Source: Caulobacterales bacterium
GTDB taxonomy: Bacteria; Pseudomonadota; Alphaproteobacteria; Caulobacterales; Caulobacteraceae
Assembly (NCBI GenBank): GCA_019510435.1
Contig: JAEKKJ010000022.1
Coordinates: 1-63,456, forward strand
Direction: 5' to 3'
DNA: 63,456 nt
Shown here: one piece after another, positions 20,748 through 29,411 of the stretch
How positions within the stretch are numbered: the first letter of the stretch is position 1
Layout of the letters: every line of letters begins with the position of its first letter
Notes under the pieces: generated by a model
Told to the model about the DNA's origin: nothing
Database searches by the model: none
What the model saw: the letters and a program-made list of their open reading frames with translations, nothing else
Made by a program: the position numbers and the translations under genes

Positions 20748-21653
20748 TTGATCCGCACCGGCCTCATCTGGAACCAGCACAGCCACCGCAACCGCGGGGC
20801 CGGTCGCAGTCCGCTCCCGGACAGCGTCCTCGACGTCGTGCCCGAGGACGAGAGCCAGCTGTTCGCCGAGCTGCGCCGCTTCAAGGCCGCGGGCGTGGAG
20901 CTGATCGCCATCGACGGCGGGGACGGCACCATCCGCGAGGTGCTGACCCGGCTGCCGGAGGCCTGGGGCGGGGCCCTGCCGCCGATCGCCCTGGCGCCCA
21001 GCGGCAAGACCAATGCGCTCGCCCTCGACCTCGGGGTGCCCCTGGGCACGCCGCTGGAGCGGATGATGGCGGCAGCGCTGGCCGGCAAGACCAAGCGCCG
21101 GCGTTGCCTGGAGGTCCTGCGGCCCGGCCAGGGGCTGCCCGAGCGGCGCGGCTTCCTGTTCGGCACGGGCGCCTTCGTGCGGGCGACCGAGCTGGCGCAG
21201 CGCAACCACGGCCTTGGCCTGTTCGACAACGCCGCGATCGGCGTCACCCTGGCCGGCGCCACCGTGCGCACCCTGCTGGGCGCCCCGAGCGATCCCTGGC
21301 GGCGCGGCGAGTCGGCCAGGCTCTGCACGCCGCAGGCCTCGGACGGCCCCTGGTTCATCCTGATGGCCTCGACGCTGAAGCGCCTGCCGCTGGGCCTGCG
21401 CCCGTTCGGGCCGCCGCACGAGGGCCTGAAGCTGCTGGCGGTGACTGCGCCGCCGCGGCGACTGCTCAGCGCCCTGCCGATCATCCTGCGCGGCGCGGAC
21501 GCGCCCTGGCTGGCCCAGCAGGGCTACCATCGTCACGACCTTGCCGCCTTCGCCGTCGACCTGCCCGGCGCCTTCGTCCTGGACGGCGAGATCTTCGAGG
21601 GCGGGGACCTCTCCGTGCGCGAGGGGCCTGAGCTGGAGTTCGTGGTCCCGTGA
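20748..21653 (+). CDS. cpgB: Lipid kinase of the diacylglycerol kinase family, probable ceramide kinase
   Basis: A 301-residue kinase. The N-terminal strand TGLIWNQHSHRN corresponds to the NPxSG region of this fold, and IDGGDGTIREVL is the GGDGT nucleotide-binding loop. LAPSGKTNALALDLGVP is the following conserved block. I chose the TTG at 20748 because the fold begins directly after it; TTG 20712 and GTG 20676 are alternatives, and an ATG at 20520 would overlap the divergent gene and add about 76 odd residues. It is coupled to the next gene by a GTGA overlap. In Caulobacter a kinase of this type phosphorylates ceramide (CpgB, from memory), so this is the likely role. Confidence 0.75.
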   Translation: MIRTGLIWNQHSHRNRGAGRSPLPDSVLDVVPEDESQLFAELRRFKAAGVELIAIDGGDGTIREVLTRLPEAWGGALPPIALAPSGKTNALALDLGVPLGTPLERMMAAALAGKTKRRRCLEVLRPGQGLPERRGFLFGTGAFVRATELAQRNHGLGLFDNAAIGVTLAGATVRTLLGAPSDPWRRGESARLCTPQASDGPWFILMASTLKRLPLGLRPFGPPHEGLKLLAVTAPPRRLLSALPIILRGADAPWLAQQGYHRHDLAAFAVDLPGAFVLDGEIFEGGDLSVREGPELEFVVP

Positions 21654-22564
21654 GCGCGCTGGTCCAGCGGCTGGCGGCGGAGCTGGCGAGCCCGGCGCCG
21701 GACGCGGTGCGCGCGCTGGCGGCCCGCCTGGCGGACCCGGCGCGGGATGCGGCGATCCTCTACTACGGCTCGACCCTGCGGACCGGCGACCTCTCGGGCG
21801 TGCTCGACTTCTACCGGCTGACCCGCGAGCCGCACCGCCGGGGCCTCCGCGGCCTGGTGGAGCGGGTGCTGTGGCCGGAGGTCAGCTACCACGAGGTCGC
21901 CGTCGAGGGCCGCGTGCTGCGCGCCAAGGTGGCCACCCTGCCGCTGGCGCAGTTCCGGCGCGCGGCCGAGGGGCGGACGCTGGACACCACCATCTGGGCG
22001 CGGTTCGTCCAGCCGACGCAGCTGGTCTGGCGCGCTGGGCCGGTCGAGGCGCTGGCAGCGGCGGAAGCCTGCGCGGCGGCCGTGGTGACGGCGGCGCGCT
22101 ATGCGGCCAAGCTCGGCCCGGACCGCGGCCCGCCCGAGGCGTTCTGGCGGGCCCTGTTCCGCCACACCTATGCGGCCGAGTTCCGCCTGGAGAGCCAGGG
22201 ACGGCCCGACCAGGTGATGGCGGCCGCGGAGGGGCGCTATGCGGAGCTTCTGCCCATCGCCTGGCGCGAGGGCGGCGTGGCGTTCGAGGCGCGGGACGGG
22301 GAGGTGGCGCCGGACAAGCGCGGGCTGCCAGGCTGGACCCTGCGCAACCTGGCCGGCAAGCCGCTCAACATCGCCCGGCTGGCCAAGGCCGCCTTCACCT
22401 TCGAGGGCGCGAGCCGCTATGCGGCCTGGAAGGTTGCGCGGCACACGGGGGTGGAGCTGGCGGTGACGCCCTTCCGCGAGCGCCATCCGATCCTGGCGGC
22501 GCCGGGCGCGTGGCTGGAGCTGCGGCGGCGTCGGCGCGCGGGGCGCGCCGTTCCGAAAACCTAG
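21650..22564 (+). CDS. cpgC: Tam41-like nucleotidyltransferase-fold protein, probable CpgC
   Basis: A 304-residue protein with no signal peptide. YYGSTLRTGDLSGVLDFYRL near residue 40 is the GS...DF motif of the mitochondrial Tam41-type phosphatidate cytidylyltransferase fold. RRNLAGKPLNIARLAKA-like sequence (here RNLAGKPLNIARLAKAAFTF) near 235-255 also fits. It begins at GTG 21650 inside the kinase stop (GTGA) and its stop overlaps the spt stop (convergent). I link it to CpgC of the ceramide phosphoglycerate pathway by position next to spt and the kinase. The reaction is not proven by sequence. Confidence 0.65.
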   Translation: MSALVQRLAAELASPAPDAVRALAARLADPARDAAILYYGSTLRTGDLSGVLDFYRLTREPHRRGLRGLVERVLWPEVSYHEVAVEGRVLRAKVATLPLAQFRRAAEGRTLDTTIWARFVQPTQLVWRAGPVEALAAAEACAAAVVTAARYAAKLGPDRGPPEAFWRALFRHTYAAEFRLESQGRPDQVMAAAEGRYAELLPIAWREGGVAFEARDGEVAPDKRGLPGWTLRNLAGKPLNIARLAKAAFTFEGASRYAAWKVARHTGVELAVTPFRERHPILAAPGAWLELRRRRRAGRAVPKT

Positions 22565-23775
22565 GCCGAGGCGCGGCGTGCGCGCTTCAGCAGCCCGAAC
22601 TCCTGACCCAGCTGCTCGAAGACCGACAGCACGGTCTCAATTTGCTGGGGCGTATGGGCGGCGCTCACGCTGGAGCGCAGCAGCGGACGGTTATCCGGCG
22701 TGGCCGGCGGGATGGCGAGGTTCAGATAGACCCCGTTGGCCAGCAGGGCGTTCCACATGGTCACGGCCATGGCCTGGTCCGGCATCACCACCGCCGTGAT
22801 CGGGCTGGCGTGCGGCCCCACGGCATAGCCCATGTCGCGCAGGCCTTCCCACAGCTGCATGGCGTTGGCCTCGAGCCGCAGGCGCAGCGAGGAGTCCGCT
22901 TCCAGGCGCTTCAGGGCGGTCAGGGTGGAGGCGATCACCGCCGGCGGCAGCGAGGCGGTGAACATGTACGGCCGGCTGACGATGCGCAGCAGGTCGAAGT
23001 TGTCGTCGTCGGAGACCAGGAAGCCGCCCACGGCGCCCAGGCTCTTGGAGAAGGTGCCGACGATGAAGTCGACGTCGGCCTCGACGCCGGCCGCCTCGGC
23101 CAGGCCGCGGCCCTTCTCGCCCAGCACGCCCATGGAGTGGGCCTCGTCCACCAGCAGGTAGGCGCCCATCTCCTTCTTGACCGCGGCGATCTCCTTCAGC
23201 GGCGCCACGTCGCCCATCATCGAGTAGATGCCCTCGACGACGATCAGGCTGCCGGCGGCCTGGTCGCCCAGGCGGCGCAGGCGCTTGTAGAGGTCTTCCG
23301 GGTCGTTGTGGCGGAAGCGGATCACCTCGGCCTGGGACAGGCGCGCGGCGTCATAGATCGAGGCGTGGCTGTCGGCGTCCAGGATCAGGTGGTCGCCGCG
23401 GCCCACGAGGCCGGAGATGCCGCCCAGGTTGGCCTGGTAGCCGGTGGTGAACACCATGGCGTGCTTGCGGCCGTAGAAGCTGGCCAGCGCCGTTTCCAGC
23501 GCCGCATGCCCGGCGAAGGTGCCGTTGGCGAACCGCGAACCGGTGGTGCCCGTGCCCCATTCGCGGACGGCCGTGGCCGAAGCCTCGATGCAGTCCGGGT
23601 CGAACGTCAGGCCCAGGTAGTTGTTCGTGCCCAGCAGGATGACCTGCCGGCCGTCCAGCATGCCCTCGGTCGGCGAGAGCACGGCGTCGAATCGCACGTT
23701 GAATGGATCGGCGCCCGCCGCACGGATGCCGTCCAACGGGGCGCGATAGCCCAGGTGCTTGTCGAGCAGCCCCAT
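22561..23775 (-). CDS. spt: Serine palmitoyltransferase (PLP, alpha-oxoamine synthase family)
   Basis: A 404-residue enzyme that condenses serine with an acyl thioester to 3-ketosphinganine, the first step of sphingolipid synthesis. The PLP lysine is Lys244 in GTFSKSLGAVGG. LLVDEAHSMGVLG gives Asp210 and His213, DADSHASIYD gives His137, and TGTTGSRFANGT is the early substrate loop. The family also includes KBL and 8-amino-7-oxononanoate synthase; the acyl carrier protein gene two bases upstream, the acyl-AMP ligase and the CerR gene make SPT the best call. It is soluble, with no membrane helix. Confidence 0.88.
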   Translation of the reverse strand: MGLLDKHLGYRAPLDGIRAAGADPFNVRFDAVLSPTEGMLDGRQVILLGTNNYLGLTFDPDCIEASATAVREWGTGTTGSRFANGTFAGHAALETALASFYGRKHAMVFTTGYQANLGGISGLVGRGDHLILDADSHASIYDAARLSQAEVIRFRHNDPEDLYKRLRRLGDQAAGSLIVVEGIYSMMGDVAPLKEIAAVKKEMGAYLLVDEAHSMGVLGEKGRGLAEAAGVEADVDFIVGTFSKSLGAVGGFLVSDDDNFDLLRIVSRPYMFTASLPPAVIASTLTALKRLEADSSLRLRLEANAMQLWEGLRDMGYAVGPHASPITAVVMPDQAMAVTMWNALLANGVYLNLAIPPATPDNRPLLRSSVSAAHTPQQIETVLSVFEQLGQEFGLLKRARRASA

Positions 23776-23777
23776 CG

Positions 23778-24032
23778 TTAAGCCTTCACCCGCAGCTTGT
23801 TGATCAGTTCGGAGAGATCGCCAACCGTTTGGACGGTCGCCAGACGGTCCAGGGGAATCGAGAGGTCGAAGCGATCCTCAAGCTCCATGACGATGTTCAT
23901 CAGCGCAAGCGAATCCACCGCGAGATCTCTCGCGATGTCGGTCGCATGGGTGACCTGGACGGTTCGGCCCAGGACCGTCTCGGCCGCTCGCGCGACTTCC
24001 CGGACGGTCAGATCCGTCGCCAGTTCCACCAT
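23778..24032 (-). CDS. Dedicated acyl carrier protein of the sphingolipid locus
   Basis: An 84-residue acyl carrier protein. The phosphopantetheine attachment site is Ser41 in DLAVDSLALMNIVMELEDRF, the standard DSL motif. It ends two bases before the spt start codon, so it is translated together with it and probably delivers the acyl chain loaded by the acyl-AMP ligase encoded at 25072-26811. Length and charge are typical for the family. Confidence 0.9.
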   Translation of the reverse strand: MVELATDLTVREVARAAETVLGRTVQVTHATDIARDLAVDSLALMNIVMELEDRFDLSIPLDRLATVQTVGDLSELINKLRVKA

Positions 24033-24139
24033 TCACGAGCCCCCCAATGGCTCATTCAACTGCTTACGCCAGCGCGGTAACTAAGCATGTCCGCCCCGGA
24101 TTTCCACCGCTGGTTCGAATCCGGGTCACAAAACCGCAG

Positions 24140-25075
24140 CTATTGTTTCATCCATCCGGCCGCCCGGTACCACGCCACGGTGGCCGAAAACCCAGTGTCG
24201 AGATCGCATAATGCCCGCGGCGCATCCCACGGGCGTTCTTCCGGGGCAACTGCCCAATTCAGATGCAGCAGTTCGCGGGCCTTGGCCGACGAGAGCATCG
24301 GCGTGCGGCCCAGCAGCATGGTGAAATCATTTGTGATTCCAATCGCGCGCACCAGGGCGCCTGGAACCGGCGCGAAGACCGGCCTGCGGCCGCAGGCGCG
24401 CGCAGCGGCCTGCATCAGCTCGCGCCAGCCGTAACCGTCCGGGCGTGAGTCGCTAAGCGCGACGCGGCGACTCGCAGGCGGCTCGGTGGCGAGGGCGGCA
24501 ATCTGCCGGGCTGCGTCCTCCACATGGATCATCGCCACCCGCGCCCGGGCGTCCAGGAGGGGCAGGATGGGGCTGGCGGCCGCGGCCTGGAACACCGGCA
24601 GGAGCTCGCGGTCGCCGGGGCCGTAGATGGCGCAGGGGCGGGCGATGGTCAGGCGATCGCCCAGAACCGCGGCCATGGCGACCTCGCCGGCGGCCTTGGA
24701 GGCGCTGTAGTGCGACAGCTGCGGCTCGCGGGCGGTCAGGCTGGAGACCATCACCACGTGCGGGGCGTCGCGCGCCGCCTCGGCCAGGCGCCGGGCGCCT
24801 TCTACGTTCACCGCGTCGAAGGCCGCGCGGCTGCGGGCCTTCACCAGGCCGGCGGTATGGATCACCACGTCCGCGCCGCTCGCCAGGCGCGCCAGGGCCT
24901 GGGTGTCGGCCATGTCGCCGGGCACAACCTCGAGCCCGAGCCCGCGCCAGTCCGCATCGCCCGGATCGCGCCGGGCCAGCACCCGCAGGCGCCAGCCGTC
25001 GGCGGCAAGGGTGCGCAGGAGCTGGCGGCCGAGGAACCCGGTGGCGCCGGTGACCGCCGCGAGTCGCGCAGTCAG
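24140..25075 (-). CDS. cerR: NAD-dependent epimerase/reductase, probable CerR (ceramide reductase)
   Basis: A 311-residue extended SDR. VTGATGFLGRQLL is the nucleotide-binding glycine motif, VVIHTAGLV the adenine-side loop, and YSASKAAGE the Tyr-x-x-x-Lys catalytic pair. No ATG or GTG in frame gives a full Rossmann strand. A CTG at 25075-25073 does, with a perfect AGGAGG seven bases before it and a CTGA overlap with the acyl-AMP ligase stop. In Caulobacter a reductase of this type (CerR) reduces the keto group in ceramide synthesis, and the neighbours support this. A 107-base gap separates it from acp. Confidence 0.75.
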   Translation of the reverse strand: MTARLAAVTGATGFLGRQLLRTLAADGWRLRVLARRDPGDADWRGLGLEVVPGDMADTQALARLASGADVVIHTAGLVKARSRAAFDAVNVEGARRLAEAARDAPHVVMVSSLTAREPQLSHYSASKAAGEVAMAAVLGDRLTIARPCAIYGPGDRELLPVFQAAAASPILPLLDARARVAMIHVEDAARQIAALATEPPASRRVALSDSRPDGYGWRELMQAAARACGRRPVFAPVPGALVRAIGITNDFTMLLGRTPMLSSAKARELLHLNWAVAPEERPWDAPRALCDLDTGFSATVAWYRAAGWMKQ

Positions 25076-26811
25076 GCCGGCTCCTCCTGGCCGAAGGCGC
25101 CGGCCAGGAACAGGGCGCGGGCCTTGGCGCGGCTGAGCTTGCCGGACGAGGTCTGGGGCAGGGCGTGGGCGCCCACCAGCTCGACGCGGGCCTCGACACC
25201 GTGACGGGCGCGGAGCAGAGCGGCCACATCCTCGACCAGGGTGCGGCGCACGTCCGGGTCGCTGCTGCGCGACTGGACCAGCACCACCAGCTGCTCGGCG
25301 GCGTCCTGGTCGACGGAGAAGGCGGCTACGTCGCCGCTGCGCAGGCGCTCGATCTCCGACTCGGCGGTCCATTCCAGGTCCTGCGGCCACACGTTGCGGC
25401 CGTTCAGCAGGATCAGGTCCTTGGCGCGCCCGGTGGGCACGATCTCGCCGCCGGAGACATAGCCGAGGTCGCCGGTGTCCAGCCAGCCGTCGGGCGACAG
25501 CACCCGCGCCGAGGCCTCGGGATCGCCGAAGTATTCGCGCATCAGGCTGGGGCCGCGCACGAAGATGCGTCCGACCCGGCCCTCCGGCAGCACCGCGCCG
25601 TCATCGTCGCGCACCTGCAGCTCATGGCCGGGCAGCACCGAGCCGCAGCGGACGAACATCCGCGCGCGCGGGCCGGCGCCCGGCTGCACCACCCCGTCGC
25701 GTTCCATCCGGTCCACGTCCACCGTGTCGAAGGAGAGCTCGCGGCCGGGGCTGCCCATGGTCAGGGCCAGGGTGGCCTCGGCCATGCCGTAGCAGGGTGA
25801 AAAGGCGGTGGCCTTGAAGCCGGCGGGCGCATAGCGCTCGGCGAAGTCCATCAGCGGGCCCGGGCGCACCATGTCGCCGCCGCAGCCGGCCGCGCGCCAG
25901 TGCGACAGGTCCAGGCCCTCGCGGCTGCCGTCGCCGCGGCGCGCGCAGAGCTCATAGCCGAAGGTGGGGCTGAACGAGATGGTGGCGCGGTTCCTGGAGA
26001 TCAGGTCCAGCCACATCAGCGGCCGCCGCACGAAGGCGCCGGTGGGCATCAGGTCGATGGTCATCTGCGCCGACAGCGGCGCCAGCAGGAACCCGACCAG
26101 CCCCATGTCGTGATAGAGCGGCAGCCACGAGAACGCGCGGTCCTCGGCGGTGACGTTCAGGCCGTGGGCGGTGATGGCGAAGGTGTTGGCCATCAGGGCG
26201 CGGTGGGTGCAGAGCACGCCGGTGGGGGTGCGCGTGCTGCCCGAGGAGAACTGCACGTAGCAGGGATCGTCCGGCGTCGGCGGCGCGAGGTCGCTCGCAG
26301 GCGCCTCAGGCAGCTCCGCGATCGTGGCCGCCAGAGGCGTCCCGGCCGCGGCGGCGGCGTCCTTCAGCCACGGCAGCAGGCTCTCGGGCCCGAACACCGC
26401 CCCGGCCTGGGCCGAGGCCAGCATGCGGCCGATCTGCTCCACATAGGCCTCGCGCCCGCCCAGCGGGGCGGGCAGCGGCAGGGGCGCCGGGGTCAGGCGG
26501 GCGTACTGGCAGGCGAAGAAGGCGGTGATGAAGTCCGCGTCGGTCTCGGCGACCAGGCCCACCCGGTCGTGCGTCTTCAGGCCGGCGGCCAGCAGCCGGC
26601 CCGCCAGGGCGCGGGCGCGCTCGCGCAGCTCGGCGTAGCTCAGCGTCTCGACCAGTTCGCCGCGCAGGCCGTAGAGGGTGAGGCCGGTCGGGCCCGCCGC
26701 GGCGAAGTCCAGCGCGGCGATCAGGGTCGCAAAGCCGCCTAGCCGGAACGGGCGGTCCGGGGCGGTCGGGGCCGGAGCCGTCGGGCCCGAAGCATTCGAG
26801 GTAGGGATCAA
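25072..26811 (-). CDS. Fatty acyl-AMP ligase (loads the sphingolipid acyl carrier protein)
   Basis: A 579-residue adenylate-forming enzyme. YVQFSSGSTRTPTGV is the phosphate loop (about residues 170-185), FSWLPLYHDMGLVGF is the block typical of the fatty acyl-AMP ligase branch, and GYVSGGEIVPTGRAKDL with QTSSGKLSRAKAR close the fold. I chose TTG 26811 since GGAAGG lies 5 bases before it; a longer frame from 27057 adds 82 residues unlike any family member and crosses the divergent caspase gene start. It is the first gene of an apparent ligase, cerR, acp, spt operon. It probably passes acyl-AMP to the acyl carrier protein rather than to CoA. Confidence 0.82.
   Translation of the reverse strand: MIPTSNASGPTAPAPTAPDRPFRLGGFATLIAALDFAAAGPTGLTLYGLRGELVETLSYAELRERARALAGRLLAAGLKTHDRVGLVAETDADFITAFFACQYARLTPAPLPLPAPLGGREAYVEQIGRMLASAQAGAVFGPESLLPWLKDAAAAAGTPLAATIAELPEAPASDLAPPTPDDPCYVQFSSGSTRTPTGVLCTHRALMANTFAITAHGLNVTAEDRAFSWLPLYHDMGLVGFLLAPLSAQMTIDLMPTGAFVRRPLMWLDLISRNRATISFSPTFGYELCARRGDGSREGLDLSHWRAAGCGGDMVRPGPLMDFAERYAPAGFKATAFSPCYGMAEATLALTMGSPGRELSFDTVDVDRMERDGVVQPGAGPRARMFVRCGSVLPGHELQVRDDDGAVLPEGRVGRIFVRGPSLMREYFGDPEASARVLSPDGWLDTGDLGYVSGGEIVPTGRAKDLILLNGRNVWPQDLEWTAESEIERLRSGDVAAFSVDQDAAEQLVVLVQSRSSDPDVRRTLVEDVAALLRARHGVEARVELVGAHALPQTSSGKLSRAKARALFLAGAFGQEEPA
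25073..25088 (-). promoter_or_regulatory. Shine-Dalgarno and CTG start of cerR
   Basis: Read on the minus strand, AGGAGG (25088-25083), seven bases, then CTG (25075-25073) overlapping the upstream TGA. The ribosome site decides the start, since no standard start codon is available near the beginning of the fold. Confidence 0.6.
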
Positions 26812-27040
26812 CGCAGCCTTCCAGTGGTTCGCGTCTCGTCGCGCCGTCCGATTCCGCCCGGCCTCAGCATGGGCAGCCTTAGCATGGACGACCTTCGGCC
26901 AAGGGCAAGCGCAGGAGCGCCGCACCCAAGATCGGGGACCGCGCGTATAAGGCGGAAAGGCTCCGCAAGGAAGTCCGCTTGTGCCGGCGGGCCGGGGAGT
27001 CCTTAAACTGCGGCGTGTTCGAGGGCGAAGGGGCAAGATC

Positions 27041-28633
27041 ATGAAGAGGCTGGCCACGGGCCTTACGGCCCTTCTGCTGGGCGCGGCCGGCGCCGCGCTC
27101 TCGGCGGTCCCGGCGCAGGCGGAGATCCGCGCCCTGATCGTGGCGGTGTCCCACTATGCCGCGCCGATCCCCTCGCTGGACGGCACCGCCAATGACGCGG
27201 CCGCCCTGACCAAGGTGCTGCGCGACGAGGGCGCCAAGGACGTCATCGAGCTGAAGGACGCCGACGCCACCCGCGCCAGCATCCGCGGCGCCCTCGAGGC
27301 GCTGGGCAAGCGGGCCAAGCCCGGCGACTGGGTGATCTTCTACTACGCGGGCCACGGGGCCCAGGCGCCGAGCACCGATCCGGCCGAGGCCGACGGCCTG
27401 GACGAGTTCATCGTGCTGAGCGGCTTTTCGGTGTCCCACCCCGATCCGCAGCAATTCATCGTCGACAACGACCTGCACGGCTGGCTGGTCAACTTCTTCC
27501 CCAAGACCGTGAACGTGCTGCAGATCGCCGACGCCTGCCACTCGGGCTCGATGAACCGGGCCGTGGGGCCGAACCACTTCAAGGCGCGGGCGGCGTCGAA
27601 GAACCCCATGGCCATCCAGCTTCCGCCTGGCCCGAAGGACCCGTCCGCCGCGGCCCCGCCCGGCGATCCGCCCAACCTGGTCTATGTGGGCGCCGCCCAG
27701 GACAACCAGTTCGCCCTGGAGGGGCCCCTGCCGCTGGGCGAGTCGCCGCCGCGGGGCCTGCTCACCTACGCCCTGGAGGGCGCGCTGCAGGAGCGCCGGC
27801 CCAATGGTCACCTGGCCGCCGACCTCGACGACGACGGCAAGCTGTCGCTGGCCGAGCTGGCCGCCAGCCTGGAGACCCGCACCCGCGAGCTCTCCAGCAC
27901 CCAGCAATGGGCCTCCACCGTGGTGCCGCCCCGCAACGAGCGCAGCGTGGTGTTCCAGCCGCTGAAGCCGCCGCCGGCCGACGAGCGCCCGGTCGAGGTG
28001 AAGGCCGCCGACGACACCGCCGCCGACATCCTGTCGGGCCGCGGCCCGTGGGCCTCGATCCCCCGCGGCGTGCCGGACCTCACCTGGTCGGCGAAGGACG
28101 GCGTGGTCACCGATTCGCACGGCGACCGCGTGGCCGAGGACCTGCGCAGCGCCGAGGCCCTGGCGGGCGTCATCAGCAAGCGCAAGGCGATCGGCGACCT
28201 GGCCGGCTCGGCCAACGAGCGGGTGCTGCAGGTGCAGGTGGGGCCCAAGCCCAAGGGCCAGCTCTACAAGAAGGGCGAGACCGTGGACCTGGCGGTCACC
28301 CACCGGGGCGAGCCGGCCTATCTCACGGCCTTCAACCTCGCCAGCGACGGCACGGTGCAGGTGCTCTATCCGCTGGATGGCGACGGCGATGGCAAGATGA
28401 CGGCCGGGGACGCCCGCGTCTCGCTCACCCGCACCCGCGCCGCCCCGCCGTTCGGGGTGGACAATGTGGTGGCGGTGGCCACGGCCGGCCCGCCGACGGC
28501 CCTGCGGGGCGCGCTCTCACGCATGAACGGCAAGCGCGAGGCCACGGCGGCCGCCGCGGCGGTGCGCGACGAGCTGGACCAGGCTCATGGCCGCGCGGCC
28601 CTGGCGCTGGGCGAGCTCTACACCGGTCAGTAG
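27041..28633 (+). CDS. Exported caspase-like cysteine protease with DUF4384-like C-terminal domain
   Basis: A 530-residue protein with a signal peptide (about 1-27, ending AVPAQAE), so periplasmic or secreted. The caspase p20-like domain spans about 28-250, with the dyad His105 (FYYAGHGAQ) and Cys166 (IADACHSGS). Residues about 370-480 form a beta-sandwich of DUF4384 type (GQLYKKGETVDLAV and GTVQVLYPLDGDGDG). The start is ATG 27041. It is divergent from the acyl-AMP ligase gene and convergent with a small exported protein. Bacterial members include metacaspase-like regulators and cell-surface proteases; the substrate is unknown. Confidence 0.85.
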   Translation: MKRLATGLTALLLGAAGAALSAVPAQAEIRALIVAVSHYAAPIPSLDGTANDAAALTKVLRDEGAKDVIELKDADATRASIRGALEALGKRAKPGDWVIFYYAGHGAQAPSTDPAEADGLDEFIVLSGFSVSHPDPQQFIVDNDLHGWLVNFFPKTVNVLQIADACHSGSMNRAVGPNHFKARAASKNPMAIQLPPGPKDPSAAAPPGDPPNLVYVGAAQDNQFALEGPLPLGESPPRGLLTYALEGALQERRPNGHLAADLDDDGKLSLAELAASLETRTRELSSTQQWASTVVPPRNERSVVFQPLKPPPADERPVEVKAADDTAADILSGRGPWASIPRGVPDLTWSAKDGVVTDSHGDRVAEDLRSAEALAGVISKRKAIGDLAGSANERVLQVQVGPKPKGQLYKKGETVDLAVTHRGEPAYLTAFNLASDGTVQVLYPLDGDGDGKMTAGDARVSLTRTRAAPPFGVDNVVAVATAGPPTALRGALSRMNGKREATAAAAAVRDELDQAHGRAALALGELYTGQ

Positions 28634-28658
28634 GAAGGGCCGATTGGCCGGGCGCGTC

Positions 28659-29135
28659 TCAGCGCGACTGGCGGGCCACCAGGTCGTCGAACGCGCGCCG
28701 GGCCTCGGTGACGCAGCCGGCCTCCTGGGCCTGCAGGATATCGTCCAGGTTGGCGAGGTTGGCCGCATCCGGGCAGACGCCGCCGCGGCGGCCGCCGAAC
28801 GTCCGGCCCCCGGTGGGCGGCGCCACCAGCACCTTCAGGGCGGCCAGGCGCGCGGGGTCCCCGCCCTTGCGCGAGGGGACGACCGCCCCGGAGGCGGCCC
28901 CGTGGAGGGTGGTGATGTCGCCGGCGGCGGCCATCAGGGTCGCGGTCTTGCCGGCGGCGAGCGCCAGGTGCTGGCCGCTGTCCAGTTCCAGGCCAGGCTT
29001 GAGCTCGGGATCGGTCGAGGACACCAGCACATAGTCGGCGGCGGCCGCCGCGCCAGCCGCGCCCAGGGCCAGGACGGCCGCCAGGACGGCGGACCGGACG
29101 ATTGGAAGGGCGTTGCGTGGAAGGGCGATGCGCAT
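28659..29135 (-). CDS. Small exported hypothetical protein next to the caspase gene
   Basis: A 158-residue protein starting MRIALPRNALPIVRS, with a signal peptide (hydrophobic run about 13-32, ending AAAAADY). The mature part begins YVLVSSTDPELKPG, is beta-rich in its first half and Gly/Arg-rich near 110, and has one Cys at about 119 (GGVCPD) and another near 137 (AGCVTEA), which could form a disulfide. ATG 29135 is preferred because the signal peptide starts there. It is convergent with the caspase gene, 25 bases apart. The proximity suggests a partner or substrate, but this is not shown. No family recognised. Confidence 0.65.
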   Translation of the reverse strand: MRIALPRNALPIVRSAVLAAVLALGAAGAAAAADYVLVSSTDPELKPGLELDSGQHLALAAGKTATLMAAAGDITTLHGAASGAVVPSRKGGDPARLAALKVLVAPPTGGRTFGGRRGGVCPDAANLANLDDILQAQEAGCVTEARRAFDDLVARQSR

Positions 29136-29335
29136 GCCGTGTCCTCTCAGTCTTGCGCGGGATTCGCCCACTCCGGGGCGCCGCGGTCAAGCGCCCGCGC
29201 GCATCAGGAGAATACGCCGGCGCGGCGCGCCCGGCTTCAAAGCAGGCGCGACAGACGCGCCTTGCCAAGGCCGATATTTTGCGTATGTTCCGCGCCCTCG
29301 CCGCCGGGGCCCTGTTAGGGCGCTGGAGCCGGGAC

Positions 29336-29411
<76 letters not shown>

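Noticed and set aside
18288..21536. 1082-codon minus-strand frame
   Set aside because: Only its last 352 codons (from 19346) are the LptG-like protein. The earlier part overlaps the LptF-like gene in another frame and the divergent kinase gene, so it is an artefact of GC-rich DNA.
24111..24130. GGTTCGAATCC, like a tRNA T-arm
   Set aside because: No acceptor, D or anticodon stem can be formed around it. The same 11-mer occurs by chance in the M28 gene near 42457.
26811..27057. Longer N-terminus for the acyl-AMP ligase (start near 27057)
   Set aside because: The added 82 residues look random and overlap the caspase gene start. TTG 26811 has a ribosome site.
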